Shown here: piece by piece, positions 34,051 to 46,697 of the stretch
Numbering within the stretch: the first letter of the stretch is position 1
Layout: each line of letters starts with the position of its first letter
Assembly: GCA_037179385.1 (NCBI GenBank)
Contig: CM074184.1
Span: forward strand, 18,607,195 to 18,671,194
Length of the DNA: 64,000 nt
Source of the DNA: Holothuria scabra
Taxonomy: Eukaryota > Echinodermata > Holothuroidea > Aspidochirotida > Holothuriidae
Reading direction: 5' to 3'
The notes under the pieces: model-generated
Database searches by the model: none
Seen by the model: the letters and a program-made list of their open reading frames with translations, nothing else
Told to the model about the DNA's origin: nothing
Position numbers and translations under genes: made by a program

Positions 34051-35740
34051 TAAAGTGCGTAACCTCAACACCGGGGAAGCGCGAAGATTTGCGCGACAAG
34101 TGTGTCAAGCTCCTCAAAGTACGAATCCAGCCTACAACCGCGCAACAAGAGCGTCTATATTTGCTCCCACATCTCTTTGATCGTTACTACAGTTCCAGAT
34201 CATGAAGATTAAGATGCGGACATAGAGGTCAATAGACCTGCGTCCACTGAGGTTCCTAAGGTATCCTAAAGTATTTGTTCTCTAGTTTGAAACCAATAAA
34301 AAGGCAAAAACGTGGAGAAAACCTGACTATATTGATACGCAGCAGAGACGACGACCGTCTGAGGATTCCTCATGGTCTGCTAAATTTGCCATAATTCGAC
34401 TAAATATGAAGTTTACCCCCAATTAAATGTCGCTTTGGACAAAATTTCCACAACCCAGCGAGATATAAAAATATTGTTTTGTGAAAAAGCGCTTCCAAAT
34501 AATTTTGGAAGTTGTTTCTAACAATGTAACTAAAAAAAACAGGATCATTTTTTCAATGTACATCGTAGATAATGAACTGAAATACAGACTGTGCAAAATT
34601 CAGGGAAAAAAATTGACGAAATTCAGAGTTATTTGTCGATTGTATAACTGCGCTGTGTAATGATGTACCTTTGAGCATCCGCAAGGATTGTAAAACACGT
34701 AGCCTACCGATCATTCCAGCTTCTCTACTGAGCTGAAAATTTCAATGGTCATGAAATAAAGAGCGGAGCCCACAGTTTGATTTTTAACCAGAGGGTTGGT
34801 ATTTCCAGGTGTGAAAACTTGTACAAGAAACTAAGGGCTGTGGAAGGGGCCTCGTTTAGTGGGTAAGTCCAAGAGAAATTTAATAATAAGTGTTGCAATA
34901 ACTCTTGCTTTATAAATACTTAATTTCTGACTTTATCACTGCCAAAAATTTCAAAAATCTTCTAGAAGGACCAAATCCAAGAACGTCAATTAATGAGGGG
35001 CTGATGGCTGTTTTATGGTCTACCTAAAGTTTAAAATTGCTATAAGACTTCTTTCGAAAGATTTTCTCGAATATTTAAGGAAGTGAAATTGCAATAAAAT
35101 CTTTAATGACTTACACTCTAATTTGAACGAGTGAAATGACCTCTTAAACACTCGTCGAAGTTTGACAAGGTCGACGTCACCCTTGCGCAAAAAGCTGACA
35201 GGTTATCCTTTGATACCAACTCGATTTATTACAACCATGTCCCAAAGAAGTTTTGCTAATAGAGCTCACTCATCAAACACTGGGCTGATATATGCTCGCC
35301 AGTTTTCAATCCCACAATTTCCTCAAAATTGCTTTAGATGGCCCACATTTTAGCATAAGAGGCACTTCAGTTAGTCAACTTTGATATTACATTGACGATA
35401 GACCCCATCCTATTTAGTAAAATAGTTTGCAAAAGTTGTCCTAATGTTCCCTCTTGATAATAGTTTGGTAGGATGACGGCGTATATTATATTCAGAAGGC
35501 AATAAGTACACAGAGGAAGACTTGGTCAAGTTCAAAAGAACCACTGTCTTTGTTACGAATCAGCAATCCATGCCACGAGGACAATAGGCACCTAGGTGCT
35601 TAAGCCTACCCCCTAACAGTCTTAATGAATAGTTACCATAGAAAAAAAAAAAAGCTTTTTCGCATCGAAGACTTTTGAATATTCATTCCAGAGCGCTTTT
35701 TACTAAAAGCAAGGATCGCTCTCGAAAGATATACAAATTT

Positions 35741-35804
35741 GGCCTCAATATGATCAGAAGCCCCGGCTACATTCGTAGCCGGGGCTTCTGATCATATTGA
35801 GGCC
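35741..35804. repeat. 64-nt perfect hairpin, one per array unit
   Basis: 30-bp arms with no mismatch and a 4-nt centre ATTC. The arm starts GGCCTCAATATGATCAG and ends CCCCGGCTAC. Identical in all eight units (35741, 39034, 42309, 45584, 48858, 52131, 55416, 58687). GC-rich at the tip and AT-rich toward the base. It is flanked by TTT on both sides. Confidence 0.95.
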
Positions 35805-36844
35805 TTTCGAATCAAATGCTAATTACAGTAAAAATGGAATAGTATTTATCTTAAAATGGGAAGTTATTTAATTCAAAATCATTTATAATAGTCAGCAAAA
35901 ACACTTTGTTGGAGGGGGGGGGGGGGTAACGTTGACCAACCTTATCATGTTAATTATATATGAAAACGTCCATATTAACATGATTTAAAAGTTTACAGCA
36001 GGTCATAATTAGGAAAAGAAAGCCTCGTGAAGAAAACAAGAAGCAAAAAGCCAGTCGGAATGGAAAGAAATCGATAAAATATAGGAGGAATAAAAAAAAG
36101 AAAAAAGAAAAATCCCTGTAAAAAATCGACAGTTCTATATTTGGAAACACTGGACACGTACAGAATTAACACCAGTTTGAAAAGATAACTGTATGGTTTT
36201 ATCATGAACATTTTTACACTACTTACAAATTGTTAAATGCTCTAAGCAAATCACTAGAACCCTGAACATTACAGCAAAACACTCAGCCACGGTTCATTCC
36301 TTTTTAAGGCGGGAGTGGGGGTGGCCTTTTGGAGTTTTGATTGAAGACGTAAGTGAGGACTTAAGTTTGTTCCTTTAGTGGTTTGTAGCTTCCTTAGGAG
36401 GCAGTTTCAAAGTTGGTTTCGCTGAACGGCTCTTTGCCAGAGAATCGAGAGGACTTTAGAAAAAAGTGTAAATTTGGTCAATTCGACCTACCGACTGACT
36501 TACTGCGGTGTTGGAAATCAGTTGAAATATATGTTTAACTTGTACCCGAAGTATGCAGCTGCATGGCATATGCAAGTGAAAGTTCCGGAGCCTGAAAGGG
36601 ATTCAGAGCAACTGAAAGGCACCCCCTCCCCATTTCTTCCGCACCCTAAACTATTGATTCCGCATACTAGTGTCCGAAACGTGCCCGAATAATGTTGCAA
36701 CTTGCTTGAATGTCCCCCATTTTTCGCCAGTCATGAAATGTTTTTTTGTTATATTAATAATATCAAATGGAGCGCAAAAGCGAAGCATGAAACCGTAGCT
36801 CTGTTAGCTAGAACTTTTCCTTTTCTTCTTGAGACAAAATCAGT

Positions 36845-37492
36845 ATGTCCGGTACTGTAAAGGTAGCGGGCCACTAACTAAAAATCCCATTGACTTACAC
36901 ACTGAATTTGGCTACTTCCGTGCCCCCTAGCTCCCGGTAAAAGTTTTCAACCAGGACATGCCACCCCTCTGATCGAAGCTCACAATCACGGCTTTCATGG
37001 CACCTTCAAATTTCCATACCAAGACCATTGAAATTTTGATCCAGAGAGCCTTGAATGATAGGGACGTGTAGTTCCCGCCATAATAGCTACTCAAAAACGG
37101 TATTTCACAGAGCGGAGTAATACCATAAAAAATGGCACTTAAATTGGTCAGATTGCCTTCAATTTTGCACAATCTGTATTTCAACTCATTCGCTACAAAA
37201 TCAAAATGAAAAAATGATCATATTTTGTAAGTAACACACTGTCAGTCAGAAACAACATCCAATAAAATTTTTATGGCGCTTTGTCTGTCAGTAAACATTT
37301 TCCCAGGCACGAGTATTGGAGTTAGTGGTCCGCTACCTAAAGTGCGTAACCTCAACACCGGGGAAGCGCGAAGATTTGCGCGACAAGTGTGTCAAGCTCC
37401 TCAAAGTACGAATCCAGCCTACAACCGCGCAACAAGAGCGTCTATATTTGCTCCCACATCTCTTTGATCGTTACTACAGTTCCAGATCATGA
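36845..37492 (+). pseudogene. short ORF interrupted by E (one of seven such junctions)
   Basis: ATG at 36845 (context TCAGTATGT), five codons (MSGTV, the last shared with the TAAA duplication), then E (36862-37337), then the rest of the frame from 37338 to TGA at 37490-37492. Without E and one TAAA the frame is 55 codons. Key stretches are 'CVTSTPGKREDLRDKCVKLL' and 'QQERLYLLPHLFDRYY'. An in-frame TGA lies upstream of the ATG, and AATAAA at 37582-37587 follows about 90 nt after the stop. I do not recognise the product. Equivalent junctions occur at the start of units 3-8. Unit 1 has only the 3' part and the array's right end only the 5' part. Confidence 0.45.
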
Positions 37493-40149
37493 AGATTAAG
37501 ATGCGGACATAGAGGTCAATAGACCTGCGTCCACTGAGGTTCCTAAGGTATCCTAAAGTATTTGTTCTCTAGTTTGAAACCAATAAAAAGGCAAAAACGT
37601 GGAGAAAACCTGACTATATTGATACGCAGCAGAGACGACGACCGTCTGAGGATTCCTCATGGTCTGCTAAATTTGCCATAATTCGACTAAATATGAAGTT
37701 TACCCCCAATTAAATGTCGCTTTGGACAAAATTTCCACAACCCAGCGAGATATAAAAATATTGTTTTGTGAAAAAAAAGCGCTTCCAAATAATTTTGGAA
37801 GTTGTTTCTAACGATGTAACTAAAAAAAACAGGATCATTTTTTCAATGTACATCGTAGATAATGAACTGAAATACAGACTGTGCAAAATTCAGGGAAAAA
37901 AAATTGACGAAATTCAGAGTTATTTGTCGATTGTATAACTGCGCTGTGTAATGATGTACCTTTGAGCATCCGCAAGGATGGTAAAACACGTAGCCTACCG
38001 ATCATTCCAGCTTCTCTACTGAGCTGAAAATTTCAATGGTCATGAAATAAAGAGCGGAGCCCACAGTTTGATTTTTAACCAGAGGGTTGGTATTTCCAGG
38101 TGTGAAAACTTGTACAAGAAACTAAGGGCTGTGGAAGGGGCCTCGTTTAGTGGGTAAGTCCAAGAGAAATTTAATAATAAGTGTTGCAATAACTCTTGCT
38201 TTATAAATACTTAATTTCTGACTTTATCACTGCCAAAAATTTCAAAAATCTTCTAGAAGGACCAAATCCAAGAACGTCAATTAATGAGGGGCTGATGGCT
38301 GTTTTATGGTCTACCTAAAGTTTAAAATTGCTATAAGACTTCTTTCGAAAGATTTTCTCGAATATTTAAGGAAGTGAAATTGCAATAAAATCTTTAATGA
38401 CTTACACTCTAATTTGAACGAGTGAAATGACCTCTTAAACACTCGTCGAAGTTTGACAAGGTCGACGTCACCCTTGCGCAAAAAGCTGACAGGTTATCCT
38501 TTGATACCAACTCGATTTATTACAACCATGTCCCAAAGAAGTTTTGCTAATAGAGCTCACTCATCAAACACTGGGCTGATATATGCTCGCCAGTTTTCAG
38601 TCCCACAATTTCCTCAAAATTGCTTTAGATGGCCCACATTTTAGCATAAGAGGCACTTCAGTTAGTCAACTTTGATATTACATTGACGATAGACCCCATC
38701 CTATTTAGTAAAATAGTTTGCAAAAGTTGTCCTAATGTTCCCTCTTGATAATAGTTTGGTAGGATGACGGCGTATATTATATTCAGAAGGCAATAAGTAC
38801 ACAGAGGAAGACTTGGTCAAGTTCAAAAGAACCACTGTCTTTGTTACGAATCAGCAATCCATGCCACGAGGACAATAGGCACCTAGGTGCTTAAGCCTAC
38901 CCCCTAACAGTCTTAATGAATAGTTACAATAGAAAAAAAAAAAGAAGCTTTTTCGCATCGAAGACTTTTGAATATTCATTCCAGAGCGCTTTTTACTAAA
39001 AGCAAGGATCGCTCTCGAAAGATATACAAATTTGGCCTCAATATGATCAGAAGCCCCGGCTACATTCGTAGCCGGGGCTTCTGATCATATTGAGGCCTTT
39101 CGAATCAAATGCTAATTACAGTAAAAATGGAATAGTATTTATCTTAAAATGGGAAGTTATTTAATTCAAATCATTTATAATAGTCAGCAAAAACACTTTG
39201 TTGGAGGGGGGGGGGTAACGTTGACCAACCTTATCATGTTAATTATATATGAAAACGTCCATATTAACATGATTTAAAAGTTTACAGCAGGTCATAATTA
39301 GGAAAAGAAAGCCTCGTGAAGAAAACAAGAAGCAAAAAGCCAGTCGGAATGGAAAGAAATCGATAAAATATAGGAGGAATAAAAAAAAGAAAAAAGAAAA
39401 ATCCCTGTAAAAAATCGACAGTTCTATATTTGGAAACACTGGACACGTACAGAATTAACACCAGTTTGAAAAGATAACTGTATGGTTTTATCATGAACAT
39501 TTTTACACTACTTACAAATTGTTAAATGCTCTAAGCAAATCACTAGAACCCTGAACATTACAGCAAAACACTCAGCCACGGTTCATTCCTTTTTAAGGCG
39601 GGAGTGGGGGTGGCCTTTTGGAGTTTTGATTGAAGACGTAAGTGAGGACTTAAGTTTGTTCCTTTAGTGGTTTGTAGCTTCCTTAGGAGGCAGTTTCAAA
39701 GTTGGTTTCGCTGAACGGCTCTTTGCCAGAGAATCGAGAGGACTTTAGAAAAAAGTGTAAATTTGGTCAATTCGACCTACCGACTGACTTACTGCGGTGT
39801 TGGAAATCAGTTGAAATATATGTTTAACTTGTACCCGAAGTATGCAGCTGCATGGCATATGCAAGTGAAAGTTCCGGAGCCTGAAAGGGATTCAGAGCAA
39901 CTGAAACGCACCCCCCCCCCCATTTCTTCCGCACCCTAAACTATTGATTCCGCATACTAGTGTCCGAAACGTGCCCGAATAATGTTGCAACTTGCTTGAA
40001 TGTCCCCCATTTTTCGCCAGTCATGAAATGTTTTTTGTTATATTAATAATATCAAATGGAGCGCAAAAGCGAAGCATGAAACCGTACCTCTGTTAGCTAG
40101 AACTTTTCCTTTTCTTCTTGAGACAAAATCAGTATGTCCGGTACTGTAA
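36861..40149. repeat. array unit 2
   Basis: E at 36862-37337 with TAAA on both sides, hairpin at 39034-39097. Same diagnostic bases as unit 1. It is distinguished by ACACACTGTCAGTCAG inside E, a short tandem gain relative to the other units. Confidence 0.93.
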
Positions 40150-43100
40150 AGGTAGCGGGCCACTAACTAAAAATCCCATTGACTTACACACTGAATTTGG
40201 CTACTTCCGTGCCCCCTAGCTCCCGGTAAAAGTTTTCAACCAGGACATGCCACCCCTCTGATCGAAGCTCACAATCACGGCTTTCATGGCACCTTCAAAT
40301 TTCCATACCAAGACCATTGAAATTTTGATCCAGAGAGCCTTGAATGATAGGGACGTGTAGTTCCCGCCATAATAGCTACTCAAAAACGGTATTTCACAGA
40401 GCGGAGTAATACCATAAAAAATGGCACTTAAATTGGTCAGATTGCCTTCAATTTTGCACAATCTGTATTTCAACTCATTCGCTACAAAATCAAAATGAAA
40501 AAATGATCATATTTTGTAAGTAACACAGTCAGAAACAACATCCAATAAAATTTTTATGGCGCTTTGTCTGTCAGTAAACATTTTCCCAGGCACGAGTATT
40601 GGAGTTAGTGGTCCGCTACCTAAAGTGCGTAACCTCAACACCGGGGAAGCGCGAAGATTTGCGCGACAAGTGTGTCAAGCTCCTCAAAGTACGAATCCAG
40701 CCTACAACCGCGCAACAAGAGCGTCTATATTTGCTCCCACATCTCTTTGATCGTTACTACAGTTCCAGATCATGAAGATTAAGATGCGGACATAGAGGTC
40801 AATAGACCTGCGTCCACTGAGGTTCCTAAGGTATCCTAAAGTATTTGTTCTCTAGTTTGAAACCAATAAAAAGGCAAAAACGTGGAGAAAACCTGACTAT
40901 ATTGATACGCAGCAGAGACGACGACCGTCTGAGGATTCCTCATGGTCTGCTAAATTTGCCATAATTCGACTAAATATGAAGTTTACCCCCAATTAAATGT
41001 CGCTTTGGACAAAATTTCCACAACCCAGCGAGATATAAAAATATTGTTTTGTGAAAAAGCGCTTACAAATAATTTTGGAAGTTGTTTCTAACGATGTAAC
41101 TAAAAAACAGGATCATTTTTTCAATGTACATCGCAGATAATGAACTGAAATACAGACTGTGCAAAATTCAGCTGAAAAAAATTGACGAAATTCAGAGTTA
41201 TTTGTCGATTGTATAACTGCGCTGTGTAATGATGTACCTTTGAGCATCCGCAAGGATGGTAAAACACGTAGCCTACCGATCATTCCAGCTTCTCTACTGA
41301 GCTGAAAATTTCAATGGTCATGAAATAAAGAGCGGAGCCCACAGTTTGATTTTTAACCAGAGGGTTGGTATTTCCAGGTGTGAAAACTTGTACAAGAAAC
41401 TAAGGGCTGTGGAAGGGGCCTCGTTTAGTGGGTAAGTCCAAGAGAAATTTAATAATAAGTGTTGCAATAACTCTTGCTTTATAAATACTTAATTTCTGAC
41501 TTTATCACTGCCAAAAATTTCAAAAATCTTCTAGAAGGACCAAATCCAAGAACGTCAATTAATGAGGGGCTGATGGCTGTTTTATGGTCTACCTAAAGTT
41601 TAAAATTGCTATAAGACTTCTTTCGAAAGATTTTCTCGAATATTTAAGGAAGTGAAATTGCAATAAAATCTTTAATGACTTACACTCTAATTTGAACGAG
41701 TGAAATGACCTCTTAAACACTCGTCGAAGTTTGACAAGGTCGACGTCACCCTTGCGCAAAAAGCTGACAGGTTATCCTTTGATACCAACTCGATTTATTA
41801 CAACCATGTCCCAAAGAAGTTTTGCTAATAGAGCTCACTCATCAAACACTGGGCTGATATATGCTCGCCAGTTTTCAGTCCCACAATTTCCTCAAAATTG
41901 CTTTAGGTGGCCCACATTTTAGCATAAGAGGCACTTCAGTTAGTCAACTTTGATATTACATTGACGATAGACCCCATCCTATTTAGTAAAATAGTTTGCA
42001 AAAGTTGTCCTAATGTTCCCTCTTGATAATAGTTTGGTAGGATGACGGCGTATATTATATTCAGAAGGCAATAAGTACACAGAGGAAGACTTGGTCAAGT
42101 TCAAAAGAACCACTGTCTTTGTTACGAATCAGCAATCCATGCCACGAGGACAATAGGCACCTAGGTGCTTAAGCCTACCCCCTAACAGTCTTAATGAATA
42201 GTTACCATAGAAAAAAAAAAAAGCTTTTTCGCATCGAAGACTTTTGAATATTCATTCCAGAGCGCTTTTACTAAAAGCAAGGATCGCTCTCGAAAGATAT
42301 ACAAATTTGGCCTCAATATGATCAGAAGCCCCGGCTACATTCGTAGCCGGGGCTTCTGATCATATTGAGGCCTTTCGAATCAAATGCTAATTACAGTAAA
42401 AATGGAATAGTATTTATCTTAAAATGGGAAGTTATTTAATTCAAAATCATTTATAATAGTCAGCAAAAACACTTTGTTGGAGGAGGGGGGGTAACGTTGA
42501 CCAACCTTATCATGTTAATTATATATGAAAACGTCCATATTAACATGATTTAAAAGTTTACAGCAGGTCATAATTAGGAAAAGAAAGCCTCGTGAAGAAA
42601 ACAAGAAGCAAAAAGCCAGTCGGAATGGAAAGAAATCGATAAAATATAGGAGGAATAAGAAAAAAACAAGAAAAATCCCTGTAAAAAATCGACAGTTCTG
42701 TATTTGGAAACACTGGACACGTACAGAATTAACACCAGTTTGAAAAGATAACTGTATGGTTTTATCATGAACATTTTTACACTACTTACAAATTGTTAAA
42801 TGCTCTAAGCAAATCACTAGAACCCTGAACATTACAGCAAAACACTCAGCCACGGTTCATTCCTTTTTAAGGCGGGAGTGGGGGTGGCCTTTTGGAGTTT
42901 TGATTGAAGACGTAAGTGAGGACTTAAGTTTGTTCCTTTAGTGGTTTGTAGCTTCCTTAGGAGGCAGTTTCAAAGTTGGTTTCGCTGAACGGCTCTTTGC
43001 CAGAGAATCGAGAGGACTTTAGAAAAAAGTGTAAATTTGGTCAATTCGACCTACCGACTGACTTACTGCGGTGTTGGAAATCAGTTGAAATATATGTTTA

Positions 43101-43433
43101 ACTTGTACCCGAAGTATGCAGCTGCATGGCATATGCAAGTGAAAGTTCCGGAGCCTGAAAGGGATTCAGAGCAACTGAAACGCACCCCCCCCCCCATTTC
43201 TTCCGCACCCTAAACTATTGATTCCGCATACTAGTGTCCGAAACGTGCCCGAATAATGTTGCAACTTGCTTGAATGTCCCCCATTTTTCGCCAGTCATGA
43301 AATGTTTTTTGTTATATTAATAATATCAAATGGAGCGCAAAAGCGAAGCATGAAACCGTACCTCTGTTAGCTAGAACTTTTCCTTTTCTTCTTGAGACAA
43401 AATCAGTATGTCCGGTACTGTAAAGGTAGCGGG
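40150..43433. repeat. array unit 3
   Basis: Hairpin at 42309-42372. Intermediate type: keeps ATGCCACC but already has TTTAGGTGG and TTCTGTATTTGG. Private changes include GCGCTTACAAAT, CATCGCAGAT and TTCAGCTGAAAA. Confidence 0.93.
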
Positions 43434-46400
43434 CCACTAACTAAAAATCCCATTGACTTACACACTGAATTTGGCTACTTCCGTGCCCCCTAGCTCCCGG
43501 TAAAAGTTTTCAACCAGGACATGTCACCCCTCTGATCGAAGCTCACAATCACGGCTTTCATGGCACCTTCAAATTTCCATACCAAGACCATTGAAATTTT
43601 GATCCAGAGAGCCTTGAATGATAGGGACGTGTAGTTCCCGCCATAATAGCTACTCAAAAACGGTATTTCACAGAGCGGAGTAATACCATAAAAATGGCAC
43701 TTAAATTGGTCAGATTGCCTTCAATTTTGCACAATCTGTATTTCAACTCATTCGCTACAAAATCAAAATGAAAAAATGATCATATTTTGTAAGTAACACA
43801 GTCAGAAACAACATCCAATAAAATTTTTATGGCGCTTTGTCTGTCAGTAAACATTTTCCCAGGCACGAGTATTGGAGTTAGTGGTCCGCTACCTAAAGTG
43901 CGTAACCTCAACACCGGGGAAGCGCGAAGATTTGCGCGACAAGTGTGTCAAGCTCCTCAAAGTACGAATCCAGCCTACAACCGCGCAACAAGAGCGTCTA
44001 TATTTGCTCCCACATCTCTTTGATCGTTACTACAGTTCCAGATCATGAAGATTAAGATGCGGACATAGAGGTCAATAGACCTGCGTCCACTGAGGTTCCT
44101 AAGGTATCCTAAAGTATTTGTTCTCTAGTTTGAAACCAATAAAAAGGCAAAAACGTGGAGAAAACCTGACTATATTGATACGCAGCAGAGACGACGACCG
44201 TCTGAGGATTCCTCATGGTCTGCTAAATTTGCCATAATTCGACTAAATATGAAGTTTACCCCCAATTAAATGTCGCTTTGGACAAAATTTCCACAACCCA
44301 GCGAGATATAAAAATATTGTTTTGTGAAAAAAAAGCGCTTCCAAATAATTTTGGAAGTTGTTTCTAACGATGTACTTAAAAAAACAGGATCATTTTTTCA
44401 ATGTACATCGTAGATAATGAACTGAAATACAGACTGTGCAAAATTCAGGGAAAAAAAATTGACGAAATTCAGAGTTATTTGTCGATTGTATAACTGCGCT
44501 GTGTAATGATGTACCTTTGAGCATCCGCAAGGATGGTAAAACACGTAGCCTACCGATCATTCCAGCTTCTCTACTGAGCTGAAAATTTCAATGGTCATGA
44601 AATAAAGAGCGGAGCCCACAGTTTGATTTTTAACCAGAGGGTTGGTATTTCCAGGTGTGAAAACTTGTACAAGAAACTAAGGGCTGTGGAAGGGGCCTCG
44701 TTTAGTGGGTAAGTCCAAGAGAAATTTAATAATAAGTGTTGCAATAACTCTTGCTTTATAAATACTTAATTTCTGACTTTATCACTGCCAAAAATTTCAA
44801 AAATCTTCTAGAAGGACCAAATCCAAGAACGTCAATTAATGAGGGGCTGATGGCTGTTTTATGGTCTACCTAAAGTTTAAAATTGCTATAAGACTTCTTT
44901 CGAAAGATTTTCTCGAATATTTAAGGAAGTGAAATTGCAATAAAATCTTTAATGACTTACACTCTAATTTGAACGAGTGAAATGACCTCTTAAACACTCG
45001 TCGAAGTTTGACAAGGTCGACGTCACCCTTGCGCAAAAAGCTGACAGGTTATCCTTTGATACCAACTCGATTTATTACAACCATGTCCCAAAGAAGTTTT
45101 GCTAATAGAGCTCACTCATCAAACACTGGGCTGATATATGCTCGCCAGTTTTCAGTCCCACAATTTCCTCAAAATTGCTTTAGGTGGCCCACATTTTAGC
45201 ATAAGAGGCACTTCAGTTAGTCAACTTTGATATTACATTGACGATAGACCCCATCCTATTTAGTAAAATAGTTTGCAAAAGTTGTCCTAATGTTCCCTCT
45301 TGATAATAGTTTGGTAGGATGACGGCGTATATTATATTCAGAAGGCAATAAGTACACAGAGGAAGACTTGGTCAAGTTCAAAAGAACCACTGTCTTTGTT
45401 ACGAATCAGCAATCCATGCCACGAGGACAATAGGCACCTAGGTGCTTAAGCCTACCCCCTAACAGTCTTAATGAATAGTTACCATAGAAAAAAAAAGCTT
45501 TTTCGCATCGAAGACTTTTGAATATTCATTCCAGAGCGCTTTTTACTAAAAGCAAGGATCGCTCTCGAAAGATATACAAATTTGGCCTCAATATGATCAG
45601 AAGCCCCGGCTACATTCGTAGCCGGGGCTTCTGATCATATTGAGGCCTTTCGAATCAAATGCTAATTACAGTAAAAATGGAATAGTATTTATCTTAAAAT
45701 GGGAAGTTATTTAATTCAAAATCATTTATAATAGTCAGCAAAAACACTTTGTTGGAGGAGGGTAACGTTGACCAACCTTATCATGTTAATTATATATGAA
45801 AACGTCCATATTAACATGATTTAAAAGTTTACAGCAGGTCATAATTAGGAAAAGAAAGCCTCGTGAAGAAAACAAGAAGCAAAAAGCCAGTCGGAATGGA
45901 AAGAAATCGATAAAATATAGGAGGAATAAAAAAAAAAGAAAGAAAAATCCCTGTAAAAAATCGACAGTTCTGTATTTGGAAACACTGGACACGTACAGAA
46001 TTAACACCAGTTTGAAAAGATAACTGTATGGTTTTATCATGAACATTTTTACACTACTTACAAATTGTTAAATGCTCTAAGCAAATCACTAGAACCCTGA
46101 ACATTACAGCAAAACACTCAGCCACGGTTCATTCCTTTTTAAGGCGGGAGTGGGGGTGGCCTTTTGGAGTTTTGATTGAAGACGTAAGTGAGGACTTAAG
46201 TTTGTTCCCTTAGTGGTTTGTAGCTTCCTTAGGAGGCAGTTTCAAAGTTGGTTTCGCTGAACGGCTCTTTGCCAGAGAATCGAGAGGACTTTAGAAAAAA
46301 GTGTAAATTTGGTCAATTCGACCTACCGACTGACTTACTGCGGTGTTGGAAATCAGTTGAAATATATGTTTAACTTGTACCCGAAGTATGCAGCTGCATG

Positions 46401-46697
46401 GCATATGCAAGTGAAAGTTCCGGAGCCTGAAAGGGATTCAGAGCAACTGAAACGCACCCCCCCCCCCCATTTCTTCCGCACCCTAAACTATTGATTCCGC
46501 ATACTAGTGTCCGAAACGTGCCCGAATAATGTTGCAACTTGCTTGAATGTCCCCCATTTTTCGCCAGTCATGAAATGTTTTTTTGTTATATTAATAATAT
46601 CAAATGGAGCGCAAAAGCGAAGCATGAAACCGTACCTCTGTTAGCTAGAACTTTTCCTTTTCTTCTTGAGACAAAATCAGTATGTCCGGTACTGTAA
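43434..46697. repeat. array unit 4
   Basis: Hairpin at 45584-45647. First unit with ATGTCACC and with GTTCCCTTAGTGG. The G-run is only three bases (GGAGGAGGGTAACG). Confidence 0.93.

Larger units (their letters stand above)
33581..36860. repeat. array unit 1
   Basis: E at 33582-34050, hairpin at 35741-35804. The left flank of its E is TACA instead of TAAA, because this is the array edge. It has the early-type bases: ATGCCACC, CTGTGTAATG, TTTAGATGG, TTCTATATTTGG. Its E reads GGTAGCCGGCC where the later copies have GGTAGCGGGCC. Confidence 0.93.
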
